Both the position numbers and the translations under genes were made by a program. Below, piece by piece: positions 55,401-64,000 of a stretch of DNA of 64,000 bases. The notes under the pieces were generated by a model, which saw nothing but the letters and a program-made list of their open reading frames with translations, was not told the origin of the DNA and did not search any database. Where the stretch lies: NCBI RefSeq assembly GCF_003369915.1, contig NC_046673.1, positions 15,112,001 through 15,176,000 on the forward strand, in the 5' to 3' direction. Numbering within the stretch: the stretch's first letter is position 1; each line of letters starts with the position of its first letter. This DNA is from Drosophila miranda (taxonomy: Eukaryota; Arthropoda; Insecta; Diptera; Drosophilidae).

Positions 55401-56967
55401 GCGCATCCTAAAGTACCATCTGTTGCTGGACAAGCTCGTGAAGGAGACGGCGCCACAGCACGAGGACTACCGCTCGCTGGAGCGGGCCAAGGAGGCCATG
55501 ATCGATGTGTCGCAGTACATTAATGAGGTGAAGCGCGACTCTGACCATCTGGTTATCATACAGAAGGTGAAGGACAGCATATTCGATCTGCATCTGCTCC
55601 AGAATGGCAACGATCTGCTCCAGTACGGACGCCTCCTCCTCGATGGGGAGCTGCACATCAAGGCCCACGAGGATCAAAAGACCAAGCTCCGGTATGCCTT
55701 TGTCTTTGACAAGATTCTCATCATGGTCAAGTCGTTGCACATCAAAACGGGGGACATGCAGTACACATATCGCGACTCGCACAACCTGGCCGACTACCGC
55801 GTGGAGCAGAGTCACTCGCGACGCACCCTCGGCCGGGATACGCGCTTCAAGTACCAGCTTCTGTTGGCCCGCAAATCGGGCAAGACGGCCTTCACGCTGT
55901 ATCTCAAGTCGGAGCATGAGCGGGACAAGTGGCGCAAGGCTCTCACCGAGGCAATGTGAGTAGTATATGCCCCCGCCGTATCTATGATCTATATCAATGA
56001 TGTTTTTTGCGTTTTTAGGGAGAGTCTTGACCCTCCTGGCTGCCGCAATACGGATCACAAAATGGAAATCTTCACATTCGATACACCAACATCATGCCGG
56101 CACTGCTCCAAGTTCTTGAAGGGTCGCATCCATCAGGGCTACCGCTGCAAGGTGTGCCTCATAGCCGTCCACAAGGGCTGCATCTCGTCGACGGGTCGTT
56201 GCAAGCAGAATCCCATAACCCAACCGCCGCCCGTCTGCGATCGCCAGCTAACGGAGTTCAATTGGTTTGTGGGCAACATGGATCGCGAGACGGCGGCCAA
56301 TCGTCTGGAGAATCGACGCATTGGCACGTATTTGCTGCGGGTACGCCCTCAGGGGCCATCGACGGCCCATGAGACGATGTATGCCCTGAGCCTAAAGTGA
56401 GTACGGTTATCCAAGTCTTTCTGTTAATGTATCATTTATTCCTCTCTTCAGAACCGATGATCATGTGATTAAACATATGAAAATCAATCAGGAGATTGGC
56501 ACAGAGGGCATGCTCTATTGCCTGTCGACACGTAGACATTTCAAGACCATTGTCGAGCTGGTTTCCTACTATGAAAGAAACGATCTAGGCGAGAATTTCG
56601 CGGGGTAAGAAGTCCCCACATGAATGTAGCAAGATCTAGATTATTTACTTAAACTTTTCGCAGATTAAATACATTGTTGCAGTGGCCATATCGTGAGGTA
56701 ATAGCCACTGCCCTGTACGATTACGAACCGAAGCCAGGGAGCAATCAATTGCAGCTGCGCACCGACTGCCAGATATTGGTTATTGGCAAAGATGGGGACA
56801 GCAAGGGCTGGTGGCGTGGAAAGATTGGTGATACAGTACGTTCAGCAAAGCCTATGGGGCTATGTTTTCCTTAAATATATATATAAATGCTCTGCTTTGT
56901 TCGACAACAGGTTGGCTACTTTCCCAAGGAGTACGTGCAGGAGCATTCCCCTAACGACGAGCTTTGA
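48317..56967 (+). CDS. Vav: Vav guanine-nucleotide exchange factor, two alternative linkers
   Basis: Common exons: 48317..48586, 48658..48839, 49001..49075, then 54902..55069, 55132..55955, 56019..56396, 56452..56604, 56664..56835, 56911..56967. Between them, either 49515..50187 (long form, 983 residues) or 54687..54795 (short form, 795 residues) keeps frame. Domains in order: CH domain in the first two exons (WRECVAWLTRCKIIPP, LCSKNIKLFLDVC), acidic linker with a VY(E/Q)DLC tyrosine motif, DH (DYVIRELIDTESNYLDVL ... PMQRILKYHLLLDKL), PH (LLLDGELHIKAHEDQKTK), zinc-binding C1 (HKMEIFTFDTPTSCRHC ... HKGC), SH2 (WFVGNMDRETAANRLENR, GTYLLRVRPQG), one SH3 (ALYDYEPKPGSNQLQLR, GYFPKEYVQE). Vav activates Rac/Rho downstream of tyrosine-kinase receptors. 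A minus-strand gene sits in the intron. Confidence 0.93.
49515..50187 (+). other. Vav: Vav long alternative linker exon (224 residues)
   Basis: 673 nt, entering in phase 2 and leaving in phase 0. It encodes an acidic, Ser/Gly-rich stretch ending with EDDEKVYEDLCYVTF. The donor is GTGTGC, a weak match, and the frame would run on 14 codons to a stop at 50227-50229 if not spliced. The acceptor follows a (CT)n tract (49348-49390) and a (GT)n tract (49437-49464). Confidence 0.75.
51333..51540. repeat. Direct duplication of the 3' end of the nested gene region
   Basis: Segment A ('cgcactcctttg..gggcag..ctaggaactaa') lies at 51333-51368 and again at 51535-51571. Segment B ('ttacaaataatacgagggga' through 'tttattcctg') lies at 51389-51530 and again at 52661-52800. 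The order A-B-A-B shows a tandem duplication of about 200 bp, whose second copy was split between A and B by DINE-1-like copy 2. Confidence 0.85.
51577..52660 (-). mobile_element. DINE-1/INE-1-like Helentron, copy 2
   Basis: Same ends as copy 1 (AAACGAGGGGG..., ...GAGTATCGGGTATAA). It differs from copies 1 and 3 in the middle (52075-52300) and has a shorter GGACGGACAGAC tract. The duplicated flanks show that the empty site was an A-rich run followed by TTACAAAT, consistent with Helitron-type insertion between A and T. It lies in the Vav intron, 130 bp beyond the stop of the nested gene. Confidence 0.85.
52791..54228 (-). CDS. Unrecognised protein gene nested in Vav intron
   Basis: The CDS is complement(join(52791..52992, 53077..53823, 54001..54094, 54189..54228)), 360 residues; four exons, GT-AG, all phases agree. 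The N-terminal third (about residues 17-80: QTRRLVTKRINADHMFKK, RDWKAF, FDGKELRNQWQALLQGYRIKR) resembles a MADF or Myb/SANT-like three-helix DNA-binding domain in its spacing of tryptophans, but the match is loose. The middle is Lys/Glu/Pro-rich (TKNVTIEVAPEIVPPSPKTPKK) and probably disordered; the C-terminal 65 residues include RYYQLMEKRLKVLGRAVSKML and an acidic end. A nuclear role is a guess. The TAA stop is embedded in an AATAAA hexamer. Downstream lies the duplicated segment and a DINE-1-like element. Confidence 0.75.
54687..54795 (+). other. Vav: Vav short alternative linker exon (36 residues)
   Basis: 109 nt, entering in phase 2 and leaving in phase 0, exactly like the long exon. It encodes TDNIACNG followed by KEEEVYQDLCALHRTSRSQ. 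If both exons were spliced together, this exon would be read in a phase that gives a stop (TAG at about 54786). Confidence 0.75.
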
Positions 56968-57219
56968 TATTATAATTCGCTCATCTACTTTGGTACACCC
57001 AAGGCCATGTCGCCCCAAGAGGCAGCCATTAATGTAGTCGAAATTGTAGCGCCAGCAGCTGTTGTTGTGCCGGCAGCCATACTCCTGGAGGGTATACCCT
57101 GCCTCACCAGCCTCACGACCACCACAACCGCCGCCGCTACCGGCACAACCACCAGCAGCAGCAACAGCAACAGCAACAACAGCAACAGCAGGTCCAGCCT
57201 CAACCAGTTCGTCAGATAG
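56968..57219 (+). other. Vav: Open frame after the Vav stop codon (possible readthrough)
   Basis: After the TGA at 56965-56967 the same frame stays open for 83 codons to TAG at 57217-57219. It encodes YYNSLIYFGTPKAMSPQEAA, then a valine/alanine-rich part and a Thr/Ser/Asn-rich tail. Fly genes with conserved stop-codon readthrough are common, but the base after TGA is T, not the most leaky context. Treated as 3' UTR until conservation is shown. Confidence 0.35.
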
Positions 57220-58740
57220 ATACGGCAGCCACTGCATCCTAGTTAAATATATATATATATATTCTAATTATACAAATTGTTTTTATGTTTATGTTTAAAG
57301 TTGTAATATTTTTTTTTTTTTTTTTTTTGTTGTGTTGTTTTGTTTTTTCTCTGTATAACGTACGAAACGAAACATTTGTGCCAAACCACAGAACAAATTA
57401 CGAAACGAAGCGAAACAAAACGAAACGAAAAGCATCTAAAACGAAAAATAATGTTTATTAAATGTTCTTAAATGTGTGTGTATATTGCACATATATATAG
57501 GTATATATGTATTTGTGCATGTGTGTATATTTTTAAGCTTAAAAAACTAATTAATTGCCTAAGTTTTATTTATGCACAATACAAAAGGAAAACAAAAAAA
57601 GAAGCTTTAAAAAATATGGTATAATTTCATACTATATACAAAAAAGTGCATCACCTTATAAATCTATCCATTATCTATCTTATATATATATATATAATAG
57701 ATATATAATGATTGTAAACACACACACACAAAACGTACGCCAAAAGAGCTACAAAAAGAACAATGCTGAATGATGATGGAAGTAAAAGCTTTAGCAATAT
57801 CAATATATACGTCATATATTTATGATCATGGTGATCGATCCCCCCTACACACACACACACAAAGAAAGTGAAAAGTTTAGGCCAGCCAATTTATATAGAT
57901 GTCTTATATACAATTTATATATTACTCATTATGTACCTACTACACTTATATACATATACATATATTAGCCGATGGTAAACAATATTTGCAAAAAATACTA
58001 CGGCTAAGCGGTCCACTCAACGAATTCAACGAAATTTTTGTGAGCATTATAACGAACGAACATTAGGCTATAAGACAGTCAGTAGGGCGCATCTTGGTGT
58101 CTCTTTTAAATACTATTCTGTTGTCTACTGTCTGATAAAAATTGATTGCAGGACCCCCTCCGCCACCCACCACAAACATACATACACCATATATTGTAAT
58201 TGTCAAACCACAAGCAACTAGTGTTTTTATCCGTTCAAATGGCACAAAAAGGCACCCCAAAATATAAAGAAAACAGCGTATAGTTGATAAGACTCTCTCT
58301 AGCTATATACCTAAACATCTATCTTTGTATTGGATGCCTTAAAGACCCATGATTATAATGTATTTTGTATGGTTTCACAAAATGTTAACAATTCCATATA
58401 ATGCATTTAATAACCGACTTGTGCGCACGACTTGCACTACTGCTGTGCCAATGCTTAACCCCAGCCTCTATCCCTTTCCTTTTGAAACGCACGCATCTAT
58501 CGATCTATATCTATATCTCTTTTGGCAGCTACAAAAACTAGAGTTAAGATAAAACATAAATGTTGTTCGCAAATCGTAATTGCTTCCATGTTCTCTCTAC
58601 TTATGCCAATGTGTAAAACGTAACCAAATTGTGTCTGTGCTTTGTTTGTCTAAGAATTCAAAACAGTCGAGGAGACTCTGATTCCCCCGAAACCCTCTAA
58701 TGGAGACGCCCTAATAAAGGAAATTTTTGTGAATGTATTG
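56968..58740 (+). other. 3' UTR of Vav
   Basis: AATAAA at 58713-58718 followed by a TG-rich stretch is the first strong poly(A) signal and would give a 1.75-kb 3' UTR. It includes poly-T (57309-57329), (AT)n tracts and (CA)n repeats. No separate gene was seen. Confidence 0.5.
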
Positions 58741-58910
58741 TTGTTCAATTGAAAATATATATATGTATATTCTGTGTGTTTCATCGGGAGGAACTTCCCA
58801 TGCCGTGGGGTGTCTTCATGTGGAGGATAGAAAATTTTTTAGCCATCGTTTAATGGGATATGTAAAGAACTTCTAGTGAGATATGTATTTCGCGAGACAT
58901 AATATAACTA

Positions 58911-59980
58911 AAACGAGGGGGAACGTTGTGAGTTGCTGCGGACACCGCAACTCTACGGTTATACCCGATACTAAGTCAGTATGGCTCTCCTCCGGCACGA
59001 CAAAGAGTGCGTGCGAGAGAGACAGAAAATCAGTCTGAGCGTGACGTCGGGCGCTGCGTAGCCACTGCAAATTGATTTGTTCCTATTGGCTATAAAAATG
59101 ATCTGATCTGATCCAGATTCAGCAATCTGATAGATATGGTCATTATCTATGATTCTGCGTTTTTAGTTTTCTCGAATGTGCAATATTGTCGATGCAACAG
59201 ATTTTCGTCCTTTGTGTGGGCGGAAGGGGGTGGGGTGAAATTTTGAGATATACGTTTTATAGTGACATCTTAAAGGAGTGTGTGTACCAAATTTGGTTAC
59301 TCTAGCCTTAATAGTCTCTGAGATTTGTGGATGCCTCAGATTTTCGTCCTTTGCGGGGGCGGAAGGGGGTGTGGCGAAATTTTGAAACAAACTCGTCTCG
59401 GTCCGATATATTAGGAGTGTGGATACCAAATTTGGTTGCTCTAGCTTTTGTAGTCTCTGAGATCTAGGCGCTAATGTTTTACTCTAAGCAAAGCCGCCTA
59501 TGCTACGTGTGTGTTAGAGAGAGACAGGGCGAGAAAAAATGAAATTGTTTTCTTGATGCTGGCTATAATAATAATACGATCCAATTCAGATTCCGCAGTC
59601 TTAAAGATATGGTCATTCTCTACAATTCTACGTTTTTGGTTTTCTCATATCTTTAAAATTGTGGATGCCACAGATTTTCGTCCTTTGTGGGGGCGGAAGT
59701 GGGCGGGGCGAAGTTTTGAAATATTTTTGTAGCAGTGACATATCACAGAAGTCTGGATCCAAAACATCGTTGCTCTAGCTCTTATAGTCTTTGAGCACTA
59801 GGCGCTGAAGGGGACGGACAGACGGACAGACAGACATGGCTCAATCGACTCGGCTATTGATGCTGATCAAGAATATATATACTTTATGGGGTTGGAAACG
59901 ATTCCTTCTGGACGTTACACACATCCACTTTTACCACAAATCTAATATACCCCAATACTCATTTTGAGTATCGGGTATAA
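58911..59980 (-). mobile_element. DINE-1/INE-1-like Helentron, copy 3 (mosaic)
   Basis: Same ends and orientation as the other two copies. Its left part agrees with copy 2 (gcggacaccg, agaaaatcagtctgagc, gatttgttcctattggc). Its right part agrees with copy 1 (aaacaaactcgtctcggtcc, aagccgcctatgctacg). About 30 bp of the left region ('agacgccgctaatatt') are deleted. It lies between the Vav poly(A) signal and the convergent gene at 60104. Confidence 0.85.
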
Positions 59981-60103
59981 TTAATAGGGTAGTCCTCCCT
60001 TTTCTGTATGAAAACTTTTATTGCAAACAAAAAAATTTGTAATATTAGATCTTAGCTACTGGGAGCAGGGGGAGCGGTGCGGGAACGGGAATGAAATGTG
60101 CGA

Positions 60104-61156
60104 TCATGGAACGGGGCCCCGTCGCCGAAGTATTTTGACCAAGCGGCGGCGACGATGTTGGTTAGCTGGCAGTGCTACTGCTTCAGTCGTGATCTCCGCC
60201 GGCTGCGGCTGCTCCTCATCCGGATTGGTGCCCTTCGCATAGCTGTAGCTGATGGTACGCTTGTAGATGCGTTGCTCTTGCTCCGATTGCTGTGATTGTT
60301 GGGCACGTGGCTTCCGATTGGAGGAGGAGGCCTTGGACTTGGTCTTGGTCTTGGATGCGACTGCGGATAGGGCCTTCTCCTTTCTTTGCTTTTCCTGGAC
60401 ATCGTAGCAGCGCTCCAGTCGCTTGCCCTTGCTGTCCTTGCACTGATAGCAGACGCGCTTACCCTTCTGCCGACGCACACAAAGGCTGCTGGGGGCGGAT
60501 GACTCCTCCTTTGCCTCTACGGTAACGGATTCCTGCTCACTGCCGTCGTCATCCTCCTGCGGATTGTCGCGATAGCGCTTGTACTGGCTGCCACTGTCAT
60601 AGGCATACTTCTGCGGCTGTTCCGCATTCGAGTAGCTGCAGGTCTCCGAGACTTCATTGTTTTTGGCCTGGCGGCAAATCTCGCAGAGCTGGCCCTGACG
60701 CTGCACGCGACGACAGCGCTGATCTTTGTGGTTGCTGGTGTCCACTTGTGTCTGCTCCAGGCTGCTGCTGCCCTCATCCCCATCGTCCGAGGAAGCCCGA
60801 TCGAAGTATTCCTTCACAAACTTTTCGTAGTTGCGCTCGTAATCCTCACTAGAATGCGGCGCTTCATGGCTGGTCTCGCCACTCAGGCTCTCCACGTCAT
60901 CATCCGCCACATCCACATCCTCATCCGCCTTGGGTTCGGCCTGAGCCTTGGCCTGAGACTGAGTTTCTGCCAGGACCTGGATCATTTCGGGAAGCTTTCC
61001 CATTTTGCTCTGGTCCACATCTGTCAGGGTGAGTGCATCCAATCGTTGCAGCAGCTTGCCCGGTGAAAACGCCTCCCAATAGTTGACACTGCCGTCGTAC
61101 GAGTCCGACATGGACACGGCTAGGCCAAGCAGCAGCAGCAGCTCCGGCAACAGCAT
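60104..61156 (-). CDS. Secreted, acidic/basic low-complexity protein, unrecognised
   Basis: Single exon, 350 residues. Upstream in-frame codons exist, but the ATG at 61156 opens a good signal peptide (LLPELLLLLGLAVSMS) and is the likely start. The first 100 residues are acidic (ADEDVDVADDDVES), followed by two short cysteine clusters: CRRVQRQGQLCEICRQ with a later C, and SLCVRRQKGKRVCYQCKDS with RCYDV. The tail is rich in Lys, Ser and Arg and ends RRRRLVKILRRRGPVP. Dibasic stretches suggest possible proteolytic processing. No known domain. An AATAAA on the minus strand is at about 60016-60021, just outside DINE-1-like copy 3. Confidence 0.75.
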   Translation of the reverse strand: MLLPELLLLLGLAVSMSDSYDGSVNYWEAFSPGKLLQRLDALTLTDVDQSKMGKLPEMIQVLAETQSQAKAQAEPKADEDVDVADDDVESLSGETSHEAPHSSEDYERNYEKFVKEYFDRASSDDGDEGSSSLEQTQVDTSNHKDQRCRRVQRQGQLCEICRQAKNNEVSETCSYSNAEQPQKYAYDSGSQYKRYRDNPQEDDDGSEQESVTVEAKEESSAPSSLCVRRQKGKRVCYQCKDSKGKRLERCYDVQEKQRKEKALSAVASKTKTKSKASSSNRKPRAQQSQQSEQEQRIYKRTISYSYAKGTNPDEEQPQPAEITTEAVALPANQHRRRRLVKILRRRGPVP

Positions 61157-61510
61157 GGTAATGAAAGCATCATGTCTCAGCAACGGCCGGCCCTTTTAAG
61201 GCCTTCCTCTAGCTCTTTTGGGGCCAATGAAGCGTGTCGTGCGGCAATTGGCAAAGCAACCGCAGAGCCATCAGGAAGTGGTGGCTCAACGATTGTGCCT
61301 GGGACCGGTAGGGAAGTGCAAATGAAAGGCAAGATTTATTTTGTGTGCCCAATCAACTAAATCCAAGCCACTCTTGTACTAGAAACTGTACTGATGGGCA
61401 GCCGATAAAGAAACAGCCAAATGGGAAGAACAGTACGGGGAAAATGGACATGGAATGCTAAATGATGGGAGTGGGGTAGTGGGGGCGGGGAGGAGGTGGC
61501 ACATTGACAG
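61157..61510. other. Short intergenic region between two minus-strand genes
   Basis: Includes the 5' flank of the secreted-protein gene and the 3' end of the EBAG9-like gene. G+C-rich in part; no coding or repeat structure was seen. Confidence 0.4.
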
Positions 61511-62304
61511 CTACGCAACGCGATGGATGTCGCTCAGGCGCTGGGCTCCAATGGTCGGTTGGACGGCTTTGGTCAACGGCTGCCGCTGTTGCCGCGCCTC
61601 GCGCCGCTTCTCGCGTATGATTTGCTTGGTCCCTGAGGTGTCCAGCTCCTCCCAGCCGCCAGGATTGTCATCCACCCAGTCCTCGAGATCGGCCTGCAGG
61701 CGGTAAAACAAGGCGAAAGTCAGATAAATTGTTCGAGGGAACAATGGCTATGATCTTACAGTATCGCTGATGGGTACCACATCCTGGGCCTGCAGTCTGG
61801 AAAAGTCGGTTTGTTGGTTGGACGCAGCCGTGGCTGTGGGATCGTCCAGAAAGTATTTCACCTGGGGCTTGATGGTGGGCGTCAGCTCCTGCAAAATCGA
61901 ACACAATTATAGATTATTCGGGTCAGTCACCGTCTGTGCCAAATACCAATACCACTCACACTAAAGAAATCCGGCTCGGGCTCTTCTTTGGGCGGCGTTG
62001 GGGGCTGGGCCATGCGCTGACGGTATTGCTCTATGTGCTCCTCCACGGTTCGGGGACTGTCGTCCCACGAGTTCCAGTCCCGTTCCCTTCCGATTGACCG
62101 ACTGCCACCACCGCCACCTGCTGATCCAGCAGCCGCCGCAAAGTCCCCCCGCTCCACAATTACGTTGACGGCTTGGAGCTGGTCCCCGTTGGATGTGATA
62201 CCACCGCCGCTGTGGCTCAATTTCCGGCGCCGCGAGAAGCAGCATAAGGCACGCCGGCAAAGCGTAACGATGCTGAGCAGCAGCATCCTAATTTGTTGCA
62301 ACAT
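61511..62304 (-). CDS. EBAG9/RCAS1 homologue
   Basis: The CDS is complement(join(61511..61693, 61760..61888, 61960..62304)), 218 residues, close to the 213 of human EBAG9; junctions are phase 0 and GT-AG. The N-terminus (MLLLSIVTLCRRALCCF) is a short membrane anchor followed by basic residues, as in this type III Golgi protein. Diagnostic blocks are WNSWDD, EPDFFSELTPTI, and DLEDWVDDNPGGWEE, followed by a charged helical tail (IIREKRREARQQRQ) that can form a coiled coil. A Gly/Ala-rich insert separates the anchor from the WNSWDD block. In animals EBAG9 modulates secretory vesicle traffic. Shares orientation with the adjacent secreted-protein gene. Confidence 0.85.
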
Positions 62305-63977
62305 AATTGCCGAAAACGAGCTATTTTAAAAGATTCGACCCTGTGTTGTTGTTTTGTTCGCGATTGACCATTATATGTAGAAATATCCAAAAATATACCG
62401 TCTCATTTTAAAAATATACCTAAAATATACTGACGAATTGAAGATACATATATTTTACATATTCCTCGTTTTTATCTTCCGTCGAATATTACTAGCTGGA
62501 TAGAACCGTCAGCAATGCCCACATAATTGTAGGCCGTTGATGAATAAATTTTCTTCAAGATTGGCTAGTTTTTAGTCCTTGCTTTTATTTTATTTTGATT
62601 AAAATAAGGCTTAAGCAGAATAGTTCAACAAAAAAAAACAGTTGCAATGTTGCTGGTATTTGAAGATATGATGTATAGCCTTTGTATACCCTATTTCGTT
62701 AATTTAATATGAAGATAAAACGTAATTAATAAAGACCTCTTCTCAAATTGATATGTTTTAGACATTTTTATGAATATGATTGGTATCTTGCATATACATA
62801 TATACATATATCTCGATCCTGATACCCATTCTTGGTCTCTGTAAGAATACAATAAACAGCAAAATATCGTTTTGATATTTAAAACAGAGACAAAGTTGTT
62901 TTTGCCTTCTTTGGATCCTGGGACTCAACTCTATAGTATCCTTTTCCCCAGGGCATGCCCAGAAACATTTTGCGTGAACTAGTAACATTTTGATCTTCCA
63001 TCAAATATTACCAGCTATATAGAACCTTTAGCCATGCCCACATAATTTTATCCAATTACTGATTCAATTTTCTACTTGACTGGCCAATTCTTAATACTTG
63101 CTTTTATTGGTTTTCTATATAAAGTTGAAAATGAAATTTAATAGATTGATGAAATTGACAAAATATACCATTATATACCGATATACCGTAAATATACCGT
63201 TGGTTCAATTTTGACCTCAGATACTGACAAATTATTTGTATTCAAATTCCATCATATTCCTAAATTTTTATGTTCGGTTGAAAATGTTTTTAAATCAATT
63301 TCCTTACATGGTAACTACACGCTAACTACACATTTGCTACATATTAAATACATTTTTATGTAATTACCAAAATTTACATATCGATGGCAGCTATCGTTTA
63401 GAAAATTTTGATAATTTTATTGATATTATATTGCGCATACAATATTTAAAAATAATTTTACTCGATATAATAACAATAATTTGCTCAAAATTGATTCTTT
63501 ATTGATATGTACTATATAGTAAATATATAATCACTTGCAATAGCTAGTGTTCGATTTTGTACGATATATTTCAATTTTAATAGTTCGATACAAAATGAAT
63601 GGTTTATAAAAAGAAAAGAATTGGCAAAAAATCCCAATTTTTTAATTAATGGTTTAATTTTTCAATTAGGAATCTTTTTGACAAAACAACTATTTTCAAA
63701 ATACTTAGGAGGAATCGTAATTACCTTTCGTACTATCGATTGATTGCCAACTTTACTATCGATGCTCGTACGGTACGTAGTCGAACTGCAGCACTGCCAA
63801 TTCCGTTGGCCGCCATAAGTTGAAACATTTTTTTATAGTTTTTATTTTTATTTCAGACAGAGAATACAAGCAAGTGTGAGTGGTTTTCAGTGGACAACTG
63901 TAGTGCGGCCCGTGTCGGGCACATCCTCGTGATCGACGTTATTGCGTTCGATTTTGTTGCGTCGCCGAAATTTAACA
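62305..63977. other. Repeat-rich intergenic DNA and promoter of the last gene
   Basis: Holds two related 120-bp segments (about 62472-62590 and 62991-63110, both with 'atgcccacataatt' and a 'cttgcttttatt' end), the 'ttatataccgatataccgtaaat' block (63171-63195) and the 'ctacacgctaactaca' block (63315). Both of the latter are also found upstream of rictor. CTATCGAT sites at 63733 and 63756 are DRE-like and probably belong to the promoter of the gene starting at 63978. Confidence 0.5.
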
Positions 63978-64000
63978 ATGAGCACCTCGATGACCCAGGG
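63978..64000 (+). CDS. Start of a further gene (partial)
   Basis: ATG in a good fly context (aacaATG) begins MSTSMTQ and runs off the window after 23 bases. The upstream 150 bases look like a 5' UTR with a possible intron donor (gtgagt at 63879). The product cannot be identified. Confidence 0.5.

Overview
The window is Drosophila genomic DNA: short GT-AG introns of about 55-70 bp, a nested gene on the opposite strand of a giant intron, Helentron/DINE-1-like repeats ending in the INE-1-type GGGTATAA tail, and simple repeats. Four recognisable genes (the Prp16 helicase l(1)G0007, Hs3st-B, rictor, Vav) are X-linked in D. melanogaster from memory, so this is probably Muller element A. An obscura-group species is my guess from the repeat families and is not proven.

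Layout. 1-5515: a giant inverted repeat (two arms of about 2.7 kb, 55-nt spacer) built from tandem repeats. Each arm carries a spliced, gene-like fragment with a poly(A) signal. 5927-7012: a cysteine-rich secreted or GPI-anchored protein. 7101-26673 (minus): the DEAH-box spliceosomal helicase Prp16/DHX38. Its 15.7-kb intron contains, on the plus strand, an LRAT-domain gene (18673-23407) whose two catalytic residues look substituted. 26674-27118: divergent promoter with DRE sites. 27119-28199: FAM86/EEF2KMT methyltransferase. 28387-28719: hAT MITE. 28733-30311 (minus): multi-pass membrane protein. 31776-33147: a small membrane-protein gene cut in its first exon by a defective Tc1 element. 33696-34965: heparan sulfate 3-O-sulfotransferase Hs3st-B. 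38023-46447 (minus): rictor. 48317-56967: Vav, with two exons whose reading phases make them mutually exclusive, and a long open frame after its stop. An unrecognised minus-strand gene (52791-54228) lies inside Vav. 60104-61156 (minus): unrecognised secreted protein. 61511-62304 (minus): EBAG9/RCAS1 homologue. 63978-64000: start of a further gene.

Three DINE-1-like elements of about 1.1 kb (35964, 51577, 58911) share one orientation; the third is a mosaic of the other two. The genes are not an operon-like set. Functionally they cover pre-mRNA splicing, TORC2 signalling (rictor), Rho-family GEF signalling (Vav), heparan sulfate modification and translation-factor methylation.

The strongest candidates for something undescribed are the inverted repeat as a hairpin-RNA (endo-siRNA) locus, the Tc1-broken gene that is cleanly in frame without the element, the mutually exclusive Vav linkers, the possible Vav stop-codon readthrough, and the LRAT pseudo-enzyme.
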